A stretch of DNA of 64,000 bases. Origin: an uncultured Sphingorhabdus sp. (GTDB lineage: Bacteria > Pseudomonadota > Alphaproteobacteria > Sphingomonadales > Sphingomonadaceae). Position 1 is the first letter of the stretch. Each line of letters starts with the position of its first letter. The position numbers and the translations under genes were made by a program. Location of the stretch: positions 1-64,000 of the forward strand of contig CANLOL010000002.1 of NCBI GenBank assembly GCA_947492905.1. Reading direction: 5' to 3'. The notes under the pieces are model-generated. The model did not search any database and had not been told where the DNA came from. It worked only from the letters and a program-made list of their open reading frames with translations. Positions 15,760 through 23,940 of the stretch are shown in pieces.

Positions 15760-17525
15760 GCGACAGCTATTATCCTTGGAAAGATCTACAAATTGAGAAA
15801 ACCGATGACAAACGGGCTATTAAGCGAGCTTATACAAAAATATTGAAAACAATAGATGTTGATGCAGATCCCGAAGCATTCATAGCTTTGCGCGCGGCGT
15901 ATGACTATGCACTGGGGCCAGCGCAATGGATATATGATGATTATGAAGATGAATATAGTGACGATGATAGCGATGCGGAAGATGAGGATTTAGATGATAG
16001 TGATACGAGTGATGGTAATCAAGCTGAGCTAGATTGGGGGCTTATATCTCAGCTATTCTCTGAATCAGATGAGTATGATTCCGAGGGCCAAAAACACCAA
16101 ATTGAGTCCATTTCTTCTAGTGCAATAAATGAAAGTCTTAACGCGTTAAATAAATTGCTGGACCCTACTGAGAATGAACCCTTGGATATAACAGCAATAA
16201 AATCCTATTATCGCACTATTCAAAATGATCCGGCATTGGAACAATTATATATTGCAGACTCCGTGGAAAATTCTCTAGCGGATATAGTTGTAGATGCTGG
16301 TCAGAATGCTGCTCCATTACTACGTTTAGCTGACCGAGATTATGGTTGGGCAAAACGTGCCAATATGATCAATCTGAAATGGCCTGTATCGCAAGCTGCT
16401 GAAATGGCGGCGGCGCAGCTTTGGCTTGATGAACAAGAAAAAGGCGGCCCGTATAGAGCAGAGGTAGAATTATTAAAAGACGCGAGCAAACAACCTTCAA
16501 AATTTATGTGTTTAATCAATGGGATTTCTGTTCAAAACTTTATTGAAATAATGGATGAGAAATATCCTGAAGCTGAATCGCTATTAAATCAAGAGGCTGT
16601 TGATCTATGGCGCAGCCCACCACAGGCTCCTTCAGCAATCTGGGTTTCAATATTCCACTATTGTCTTTGTTTGCCAGCCATAGCCTATTTGTTGAGCCTT
16701 CAATATGGCCAGCAGTATAGATTCATTGATTATGATAGATTTAGTCTGGATTCACTTTTTTTAATTGCTTATATGTTAAACTTATTTATGTTTTTTGGAT
16801 GGCTACGGAATAATTTTATAAACTTTCATATTCCGATAGAAGATAAAATAGAAAGCCGATCAAAATCGTTACTCATAGAAATAGCAAGTTATATATGCCT
16901 AATGTTTTTGCCGCTTATCGCTGCATTACTGCCTAATTTGCTATCGGTAACAATATTTCTGGCAATTGTATCTGGCGCTGCTGTAATCGGCAGTGGAGTG
17001 CGTTATAGTGATAACGAAGAGAGTTTTCTGATCCGCTGGCATTTAAGGATAGGTCCTTTGCTATGCATTTTATTGCTTGCTGGATATCAATTAGCGTTTT
17101 TCAGTGTGCAGGTATTAATAGCAAGCTATGCGTTGATTTGGGTCATGATATATGGCCGCAAACGTTTTGATGAATTACGTTTTTTATTGAGTGATAAAGT
17201 TCAGAAATATTTCATTTGGGCTATAATTATCTCTGCGCTTATTCTGTTTGCAGCTAATATTTTTGTCCCCCAATATTCAAATTCAGATATTTTCACACAG
17301 ATTTTTGGATTTGAATCTACTTATTTTCGACCTATTCTTATTACATCCGTAATCGCATTATGCGTTGCTACAGAATTTTTTCATATCCGAGAGGATAGAG
17401 AAATTCGCATCTATTTCTATTTTGGCTATTTGGTATTGCTTGCAATCATTTTTGTTTTTGCTGTGCCAATCGCATGTCTATTTTGTATAATGAGAATGAG
17501 GCAGTCCTTGGATCAATTATCCTAA
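15756..17525 (+). CDS. Membrane-anchored J-like protein paired with the Hsp70
   Basis: This 589-residue protein is likely the co-chaperone of the preceding Hsp70. Residues 1-55 resemble the J-like domain of DjlB/DjlC proteins (YYPWKDLQIEKTDDKRAIKRAY...DPEAFIALRAAYDYAL). The catalytic HPD of classic J proteins is missing; IDVDADPEAF stands in its place, and DjlC-type proteins also differ there. Residues 61-87 are a very acidic linker, followed by a helical region. From about residue 290 the protein holds eight or so hydrophobic segments, so the J-like domain would face the cytoplasm from the inner membrane. Start is GTG overlapping the Hsp70 stop. Confidence 0.75.
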   Translation: MSDSYYPWKDLQIEKTDDKRAIKRAYTKILKTIDVDADPEAFIALRAAYDYALGPAQWIYDDYEDEYSDDDSDAEDEDLDDSDTSDGNQAELDWGLISQLFSESDEYDSEGQKHQIESISSSAINESLNALNKLLDPTENEPLDITAIKSYYRTIQNDPALEQLYIADSVENSLADIVVDAGQNAAPLLRLADRDYGWAKRANMINLKWPVSQAAEMAAAQLWLDEQEKGGPYRAEVELLKDASKQPSKFMCLINGISVQNFIEIMDEKYPEAESLLNQEAVDLWRSPPQAPSAIWVSIFHYCLCLPAIAYLLSLQYGQQYRFIDYDRFSLDSLFLIAYMLNLFMFFGWLRNNFINFHIPIEDKIESRSKSLLIEIASYICLMFLPLIAALLPNLLSVTIFLAIVSGAAVIGSGVRYSDNEESFLIRWHLRIGPLLCILLLAGYQLAFFSVQVLIASYALIWVMIYGRKRFDELRFLLSDKVQKYFIWAIIISALILFAANIFVPQYSNSDIFTQIFGFESTYFRPILITSVIALCVATEFFHIREDREIRIYFYFGYLVLLAIIFVFAVPIACLFCIMRMRQSLDQLS

Positions 17526-17679
17526 TTTTTATTTCATTTCAAATATTTGAGATAATATTTGTTTATATTTTTAACCGCAATCCTCTCCTAAAACAGTGAA
17601 ATATAATATTAGTTGCAATATAAATTTAACAAACTACTTTGCGATACAAAGTTAATGTTATTGTAAAGTTGATTCGGTC

Positions 17680-18291
17680 ATGTCAGAAATTGATAAAGCA
17701 CTGTCAGATATAGAATATATTCGGCAGCAACTAGCAGCTAATGAGAGGTTTCAGGGATTTACGCCTCCAATAATCGCACTCACAGGTGTGCTAGCGCTCG
17801 CTTTAGCGGCTTTGCAGACAATGCGCGGAGATGTATTTTTGCAAATAGTCCCATATTTCACACAATGGATATTATTAGCGGTGATATGCACTTTTTTAGT
17901 TGTTACGGATGTGATTATTCGGGCGCGTATAGCTCATCGTGATATGGCGGACATGATGATAATTACAGCATTTCGGCAATTTGTGCCAGCTGCATTAATG
18001 GGCGTTGTATTTGGTTTATTCGTGCTTTTCAACGCACCTGAATCGGCATGGTTGTTACCAGGGGTCTGGCAGATGCTAGTTGCCCTTGGGGGTTATTCAG
18101 CATTGCCAAATTTACCAAAGAGAATGTTTTGGGCCGTAATATTTTATGCTCTCATGGGATTGTTATCCCTAATATTAGCAGACCCCACATCTTTTTCACC
18201 ATGGCTGATGGGCGCAACTTTTGGCGTTGGGCAGTTGCTGGGTGCATGGGTTCTTTATGACGCAAGAAAGCAAGCACAAAATGACGAATGA
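17680..18291 (+). CDS. Hypothetical multi-pass membrane protein, first gene of the exosortase locus
   Basis: The 203-residue protein has a short charged N-terminus (MSEIDKALSDIEYIRQQLAANERFQGF) and then about six hydrophobic segments, ending in a basic tail. I do not recognise an enzymatic motif. Its last codons overlap the start of the winged-helix regulator by 11 nt, which indicates co-translation. Membrane proteins of this kind are often paired with such regulators, and it may modulate or anchor the regulator. The gap upstream (17526-17679) is AT-rich with no clear element. Confidence 0.7.
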   Translation: MSEIDKALSDIEYIRQQLAANERFQGFTPPIIALTGVLALALAALQTMRGDVFLQIVPYFTQWILLAVICTFLVVTDVIIRARIAHRDMADMMIITAFRQFVPAALMGVVFGLFVLFNAPESAWLLPGVWQMLVALGGYSALPNLPKRMFWAVIFYALMGLLSLILADPTSFSPWLMGATFGVGQLLGAWVLYDARKQAQNDE

Positions 18292-18691
18292 TAAAAATAT
18301 AGCACCCTATGCATTCGAAGGACTTGATCGGCTTTTTCATGAGAAAGCAAGATTAGGAATATTGACATCGCTTATCTCTCATCCGGATGGACTTGGTTTT
18401 AAGCAGTTAAAGGAATTGTGCGGGTTAACAGATGGAAATTTAAGTCGTCATATGCAGCTACTCGAAGAAGCAAATATGATAGAATTGCATAAAGGTTATA
18501 AAGGGAAAAGACCGCACACAAATTGCCGGTTAACCGATGAAGGTCGCAAGCGTTTTAATGAATATTTATCTGTTTTAGAGAATGTCATTCGTGGCGCTAG
18601 TGGCGAGACTGTCTCTAGCGATAGGGGCGAAATTAGCGATGATATAAATACCAATCTAAGCCCTAATACTCTCTCAACTAAGCCTGTTTGA
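18281..18691 (+). CDS. Winged-helix transcriptional regulator (HTH_34 type)
   Basis: This is a small DNA-binding protein of 136 residues. Residues 10-95 match the winged-helix fold of the HTH_34/MarR-like group: LDRLFHEKARLGILTSL, then FKQLKELCGLTDGNLSRHMQLLEEANMI with the recognition helix, then the wing GKRPHTNCRLTDEGRKRF. I chose ATG 18281 because the family starts near there and it overlaps the upstream gene by 11 nt. It lies 10 nt ahead of the VIT-protein gene, so it probably controls this locus. The last 40 residues are polar and unstructured. Confidence 0.8.
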   Translation: MTNDKNIAPYAFEGLDRLFHEKARLGILTSLISHPDGLGFKQLKELCGLTDGNLSRHMQLLEEANMIELHKGYKGKRPHTNCRLTDEGRKRFNEYLSVLENVIRGASGETVSSDRGEISDDINTNLSPNTLSTKPV

Positions 18692-18701
18692 AGGATAAAT
18701 T

Positions 18702-21104
18702 ATGAGCATTACCGAAGTTGCTAAACCAAAACATTTGGGTGTTCCTGCTCTTATTTATGGAGTTATTCTTCCAACCCTTACCATTTTGATTGAGCTTACC
18801 ACTCAATTATGTGCTGACACTTTCTTTGACCCTTTGCCAACATGGCAAATGACACTATTGGTCATGGCCGTTCCGGCAGCAAATTTTCATTTATGGTATA
18901 AACTGCGATCAAGCTCTACAATATCGACTATGGCATTATATTGTTATGGAGCTACTTTTATAATATCAATCATATATGCTCTTATCATGTTGCCGCTCAT
19001 CCCATTGGCACTGATTGCAATAATATATTTTGGTTTGGGATTGTTACCATTAGCGCCTATATTCACCGCTATATACATGGGGATGGCAACGCGAAATCTA
19101 TCTATGGTGAAGCCTGACTTTTGGAGAGCCTTTGGCTCGGGAATGGGTATCGGCTTCGCTTTATTATTTATTGCTGATTTGCCTGCCAGCGCAACACGGA
19201 TAGCCATTGATATGGCTAATGATGGCGATGATAAAAATGCCATATCGATAATGCGTTGGGTTGGCAGCGAGAATGATCTGCTGCATCTTGCTAATGGATC
19301 TACGGGGCGTGCAGGCGGTATTAGCAGTATATTTTTAACCGGAAAGTGGGGTTTTAATATTTGGGGTTTTAGCAACCTGACTGAGAGCCAATCGGAAATT
19401 ATAACGGCCCGTATACTATATTATAGGGTAACAGGCCAAGCATATAATCAAAGCGAGGCCATACAATCGTTAAAATCTAAAGGCGCTCGATGGCGTTGGG
19501 ATAATGATCAAGGCGGCGATGTCGTTGGTGGTTATATCGATACTTTATCGTTGGAATCTTCGCGTATTGACGGTTCTATTTCTGTTGAAAATAATGTTGC
19601 CTATAGTGAATGGACAGTCGAGGTAGCTAATAATGGTAACCGCAATGCAGAAGCGCGTTTCACTATGGTGCTTCCAGAGGGCGGCGTTGCATCTAGGGCG
19701 ACGCTATGGATTAATGGCGAACCAAGAGAAGCAAGCATAGCAGGTCGCGCTGAAGTAAAAGCTGCGTATAAAAAGATTGTAACACGCCAACGCGATCCGT
19801 TGCTAGTGACAACATCTGGTAATGGACGATTATTGGTTCAAGCCTTCCCGATATTAAGCAATGATGTAATGAAATTTAGAGTTGGTTTTTCCGCTCCGCT
19901 TCACATTGCAAGCGATGGTAGTCGATCAATAGCAATGCCAGCTATAGTAGAGCAAAATTTTCGGATTAAAGAAAGCTTGCAGCATAATATATGGATGGAA
20001 GGGGATGTATCGCCAAAACAAAATGGTTGGTCAGGTACAACAATAGAAAATGGGGCTTCAAGATTAAAAGCTCAGATAAGTGATACAGAATTACGGTCGA
20101 AACGGCCACGTATAATGGCCAGCAAGATTGCTTCACCCATCGTAATGACGGCAGTTATAGATCAAAATAGAAAAGGGCCTGCTATTGCGATACAGCAGAG
20201 TATCGCAAAACAGAGCAAAGAAAAACTGAATGGACTTACAATTTTGTTGGATGGTTCGGTTACAAATAATGAAGCTGCTCAAGCCCTCTCAAAAGCATTA
20301 GATGGTATAGAAGAAAACACATCTGTTGGTTTAATAATCGCTAGAGATGATTCGATTATAATTGAGCGAGCTCCATGGTCTCAAATGCAAAAGAGCAAAT
20401 TTGTCGATGCCATTGATGATACAGACTTTGTAGGCGGCGTTGACAATATAGCTGCGCTAACAACTGCGCTTGAAAATAGTACTAAAAAGCAAGAGGCTAT
20501 TCTTTGGATACATGGTCCGCAGCCCATTATATTTCCTGCATCAACGGCTGCACTTGAGCAATTTTTAGAACGCAACGGATCGGTTATTCCACAATTAATA
20601 CGCTATCAATCAGTAGCAGGCCGTTCTTATGTGCTACAAGAAAAAGCTCTCTTTGAAACAGCCCATGAAATTGCGCCGAGCGGTGATGCGAAAAGCGATT
20701 TACAAGCATTATTATCTGATATCACATCGGATCAACCTCGGTGGGAAATTGAACGCAGTGAAACGAATGGAACGGGGCCTGGGTCACCACATATTATCAG
20801 ACTTTGGGCCGCAGATAAACTTGCTAATGGGGCTCCTTATAAGGATGATGCGCGCGATGAAGCTATTGATTTGGCTCATAGACTTAATATCATTACGCCG
20901 GTTAGCGGAGCCGTCGTATTGGAAACAGAGCAAGATTATGATGAAAATGGTTTGCCAATACCAACATCGGATGAAGTTCCTAGCGTACCTGAGCCCCATG
21001 AATGGGCTTTAATCATTTTGTTGATATTATTTGTCGGTTGGACCTTGCATCGCAGAGGTTATAAAATTGAACAATTGTTCCCCAAAAGGCAAAGTTTCGC
21101 ATGA
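18702..21104 (+). CDS. VIT-domain protein with PEP-CTERM-like sorting tail
   Basis: The 800-residue protein starts with about four membrane segments (residues 15-165). A VIT-like domain follows at about 285-420 (YSEWTVEVANNGNRNAEARFTMVLPEGGVASRATLWINGEPREA, given in part). A von Willebrand-like part comes next (LTILLDGSVTNNEAAQAL). The extreme C-terminus is a sorting signal: VPEP at 762-765, a hydrophobic helix, then a basic cluster LHRRGYK. That tripartite tail is what exosortases cleave. The exosortase gene overlaps its stop codon by 4 nt, so this is very probably its dedicated substrate. VIT proteins linked to dedicated exosortases are known in other phyla (XrtN systems); I cannot say which subfamily this is. 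Confidence 0.8.
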   Translation: MSITEVAKPKHLGVPALIYGVILPTLTILIELTTQLCADTFFDPLPTWQMTLLVMAVPAANFHLWYKLRSSSTISTMALYCYGATFIISIIYALIMLPLIPLALIAIIYFGLGLLPLAPIFTAIYMGMATRNLSMVKPDFWRAFGSGMGIGFALLFIADLPASATRIAIDMANDGDDKNAISIMRWVGSENDLLHLANGSTGRAGGISSIFLTGKWGFNIWGFSNLTESQSEIITARILYYRVTGQAYNQSEAIQSLKSKGARWRWDNDQGGDVVGGYIDTLSLESSRIDGSISVENNVAYSEWTVEVANNGNRNAEARFTMVLPEGGVASRATLWINGEPREASIAGRAEVKAAYKKIVTRQRDPLLVTTSGNGRLLVQAFPILSNDVMKFRVGFSAPLHIASDGSRSIAMPAIVEQNFRIKESLQHNIWMEGDVSPKQNGWSGTTIENGASRLKAQISDTELRSKRPRIMASKIASPIVMTAVIDQNRKGPAIAIQQSIAKQSKEKLNGLTILLDGSVTNNEAAQALSKALDGIEENTSVGLIIARDDSIIIERAPWSQMQKSKFVDAIDDTDFVGGVDNIAALTTALENSTKKQEAILWIHGPQPIIFPASTAALEQFLERNGSVIPQLIRYQSVAGRSYVLQEKALFETAHEIAPSGDAKSDLQALLSDITSDQPRWEIERSETNGTGPGSPHIIRLWAADKLANGAPYKDDARDEAIDLAHRLNIITPVSGAVVLETEQDYDENGLPIPTSDEVPSVPEPHEWALIILLILFVGWTLHRRGYKIEQLFPKRQSFA

Positions 21105-21886
21105 TACAGGCTCGACATGCTTTGCTATTATTAGCAATTATATATTGGGATGCTTGGCGATTGCTGATAATACGGATTGGCGATGGGGCTGCGGCAGTGC
21201 CTGTGGCGATACTATTGTTGGGTATAGCCATTGCATGGAATAAACTCTCTCAAAACAAGCAACTTTCTATATTACCTATAGGGGCAGCTCTTATTTTTTA
21301 TATCCTCGCAGCCTTATGGGGAACGGCGATGATGAAAATTGGTATAGCCCTTGTCACAATATTATTGGTATTAAATTATGGTTTAGGAAGGAAGAAACCT
21401 CCATATGCGGCTATGGGGGTCGGTTTATTGGCTTTGCCTATATTGCCATCGCTCGATTTTTATCTTGCATGGCCGATGCGGCAAATATCGGCATCACTAA
21501 CGGCCGGTTTGCTCCGTTTAAATGGCTTTTCTGTGCATGTCGAAGGTGTAGCAATCGCGTGGCAGGATCAATTATTATTGTTCGATGGCCCATGCAGCGG
21601 CATCAATATGCTCTGGGCGGCATTATTATTAACTAGCATATTATCGTTGATTGGACAGGTTGGGCCCATTCGATATGGTACGGCATTAATAATTACGGCG
21701 TTGATGGCAATATTTGCAAATGCCTTGCGCGCATCGAGCTTATTCTATTTAGAAACTGGTTTTATCCCTGCAATGCAAGGTCCGGTTTTTCATGAATTGG
21801 TTGGCATCTCATCCTTTGTTATCTTGGGTGTAGGGCTTGTATTCGCCTTTCATAAGCATAATCAGAGGGTGCAAAAATGCGTATAA
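21101..21886 (+). CDS. Exosortase/archaeosortase family transpeptidase
   Basis: This is an integral-membrane cysteine protease-transpeptidase that recognises PEP-CTERM-type tails. The 261-residue protein has about eight membrane segments and all three catalytic positions: Cys165 in FDGPCSGINM, Arg210 in ANALRAS and His231 in FHELVG. Its ATG overlaps the stop of the VIT protein, and its own end overlaps the next gene by 10 nt, a tight operon. It is likely devoted to the VIT protein upstream, because no other tail of that kind and no exopolysaccharide genes are found in the window. Confidence 0.88.
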   Translation: MIQARHALLLLAIIYWDAWRLLIIRIGDGAAAVPVAILLLGIAIAWNKLSQNKQLSILPIGAALIFYILAALWGTAMMKIGIALVTILLVLNYGLGRKKPPYAAMGVGLLALPILPSLDFYLAWPMRQISASLTAGLLRLNGFSVHVEGVAIAWQDQLLLFDGPCSGINMLWAALLLTSILSLIGQVGPIRYGTALIITALMAIFANALRASSLFYLETGFIPAMQGPVFHELVGISSFVILGVGLVFAFHKHNQRVQKCV

Positions 21887-22401
21887 TCATTTTCATCATT
21901 CTTTCTATTGCAGCAGGCCTATCTCCATTATTATCAAATGACGATGTTCCAGCGCAAAAAGCATCTTCTTGGCCAGTTCAGTTCGACGGTAAAATTTTAA
22001 CGCCATTGCCCGCTGCTGCTGCAGACCGGTTTTTCCAAAATGGTTTCCCTGGACATGTCGCTAGATTCTCTGATGGCCGGCGCCAAATTGTATTGCGGCA
22101 AGTGAATAAGGCAACACGTAAATTGCATCCTGCACGCGATTGCTTTCAGTCTCTAGGATATAGTATAGATAATGCTGCTATGATACGCACAGAAAATGAC
22201 GAAACACGATCATGTTTCGATGCAACAAAAGACGGTAAGATTTTGCGTATTTGTGAGCAAATTACTGATTCACAAGGAGGAGCCTATCCAGAGGTGGCTG
22301 CATGGTATTGGCCTGCGTTAACAGGACAATCACAAGGCCCATGGCTAGCTGCAACTATAGTAGAAACTATTCGTGATCAAGGAGCGGGAAACTCTTCATA
22401 A
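21877..22401 (+). CDS. EpsI-like exosortase-associated periplasmic protein
   Basis: The 174-residue protein has an N-terminal hydrophobic anchor or signal (residues 1-20) followed by a periplasmic domain. The stretch ATRKLHPARDCFQSLGYSI recalls the H-P-x-x-C-x-x-x-x-G core of EpsI proteins, which accompany exosortases, and a second Cys pair lies further on (SCFDAT, RICEQ). It overlaps the exosortase by 10 nt and ends the operon, 6 bp before the convergent acyltransferase. The family link is by motif and position; overall similarity may be low. Confidence 0.65.
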   Translation: MRIIIFIILSIAAGLSPLLSNDDVPAQKASSWPVQFDGKILTPLPAAAADRFFQNGFPGHVARFSDGRRQIVLRQVNKATRKLHPARDCFQSLGYSIDNAAMIRTENDETRSCFDATKDGKILRICEQITDSQGGAYPEVAAWYWPALTGQSQGPWLAATIVETIRDQGAGNSS

Positions 22402-22407
22402 ATATAG

Positions 22408-23778
22408 TTACCCGATGCGTTTAGTGAGATTATATAGTGCCCCAAACCGAACAAGTGCTGCGCCAATAAAAGGTAAAACGACAATCCATAATCTAACGCC
22501 GGTCACGCCATCTGGACTTGCGATACTGAATGCTGCTGTTGCGCCCAAACCTGTACTAGCCAACAAGAGTCCTAATATTAATCGCCAGTTAGGCACGTCG
22601 CCTTTGTCCACTCCATCTTTGGATTTTGCTTGAGGAGGGCCACCTTGTTCAAACTTGGCAAATATTATGATGAGCGGCAAAGAAACACCGATATAAATCA
22701 TAAACCAAATAGGTCTCATCAACCACCAATTGCTGCTACCGGGAATAACATCTAAGCCAATACCTCCGAGAAGCCAAGCCACCACCATAACCAGAACAAA
22801 TGCGGTTAAATGCCATAGATATATTGTCATAATCATACCGTTAATTAGTACCGTGCCAGTCCATACCTTAATATTATCTAACCAGCGGCGTGCGATAGGC
22901 TCTAGAGCTAGAGCAAAACCAGTTTGGGTTATGCCAAGCGCAAGTAAAGCAATAGTTGGCGGCATGCTATTGCTTAAATCATTGCCCGGAACCCCAATCA
23001 TTGCAATCGGATAAGGACCATAGGATATGAGTGCTATCAAAGAAGTTAAACCAAATACACCCATGATAAAGGCTTTGAAAGGTGCTTTAAAATAACCTTC
23101 ATTCCATGCATAGCCCAGTTGGTGAATAGCAAACCAAACAAAAGCAAAATTTAGAAAATTAATATGAGGTATTTTGAATGACAATGCCAGAACATCAATA
23201 ATAATCGCTCCTGCAATAAATAATATGATGGAACCAGCACCCATTTTTTCCCATAATGCATATGATAATGGAACAAGTGCTGTAATCATAATATATACAG
23301 ATAGAAACCATACTGGGATCAAGGCTAATTGTGCCGCCATGGATACTATACTGCGTTCAACCCCCGCCCAAGTGCCGAACATGGCAAATGTAGTCCAAAT
23401 GAAAAAAAGAGGTAATACTGGATATATTAACCGTTTGAAACGGTTCGTGAACCAATGGGAATAGGTACTATTGTCTCGCCTATTCGCCGACCAAGATACA
23501 CCATTTGAAAAACCACCAACAAGGAAAAATAATGGCATAACTTGAAAACCCCAAGTGAGCCATTGTGTCCATGGAATAATGCCTAATAAGTTCCCACCAT
23601 TTACTACACCATCTTCTATATATGGGGCAGCCACTAACCAATGGCCAACAACGACAGCTAATATAGAAAAAGCCCGCAGAAAATCTACATAACGGTTACG
23701 TTCAGCAGGTGCTTTTTCGGCAATTTTCATGGCTTGTGACCAAGCTGTTTTCTTTTGCTTGGCTGTTTTATTGGTCAT
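22408..23778 (-). CDS. Acyltransferase family 3 membrane protein
   Basis: This is an integral-membrane O-acyltransferase of the AT3 superfamily, which transfers acyl groups, often to surface sugars. It is 456 residues long. After a basic cytoplasmic N-terminus it reads RNRYVDFLRAFSILAVVVGHW, with the R-x-x-x-D-x-L-R-x-x-x-I and the catalytic-type histidine typical of the family, and PLFFLVGGFSNG follows. About ten hydrophobic segments are spread to the end. It is convergent with the exosortase operon and separated by 160 nt from the lipoxygenase gene behind it. The acceptor is unknown. Confidence 0.85.
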   Translation of the reverse strand: MTNKTAKQKKTAWSQAMKIAEKAPAERNRYVDFLRAFSILAVVVGHWLVAAPYIEDGVVNGGNLLGIIPWTQWLTWGFQVMPLFFLVGGFSNGVSWSANRRDNSTYSHWFTNRFKRLIYPVLPLFFIWTTFAMFGTWAGVERSIVSMAAQLALIPVWFLSVYIMITALVPLSYALWEKMGAGSIILFIAGAIIIDVLALSFKIPHINFLNFAFVWFAIHQLGYAWNEGYFKAPFKAFIMGVFGLTSLIALISYGPYPIAMIGVPGNDLSNSMPPTIALLALGITQTGFALALEPIARRWLDNIKVWTGTVLINGMIMTIYLWHLTAFVLVMVVAWLLGGIGLDVIPGSSNWWLMRPIWFMIYIGVSLPLIIIFAKFEQGGPPQAKSKDGVDKGDVPNWRLILGLLLASTGLGATAAFSIASPDGVTGVRLWIVVLPFIGAALVRFGALYNLTKRIG

Positions 23779-23940
23779 ATTGCCCCCACGCTAATAAAAT
23801 AGTTATAATATCATGTAGGAATCAATATTGTAATAACAAGCATTATTATATGCTCTTAATACTATGACATTTGATATGGTTAATGATGTAGGAGCTTAGA
23901 ATTTCAATAATTATCCACTCAATAGTTTGTTTATTTCCAA

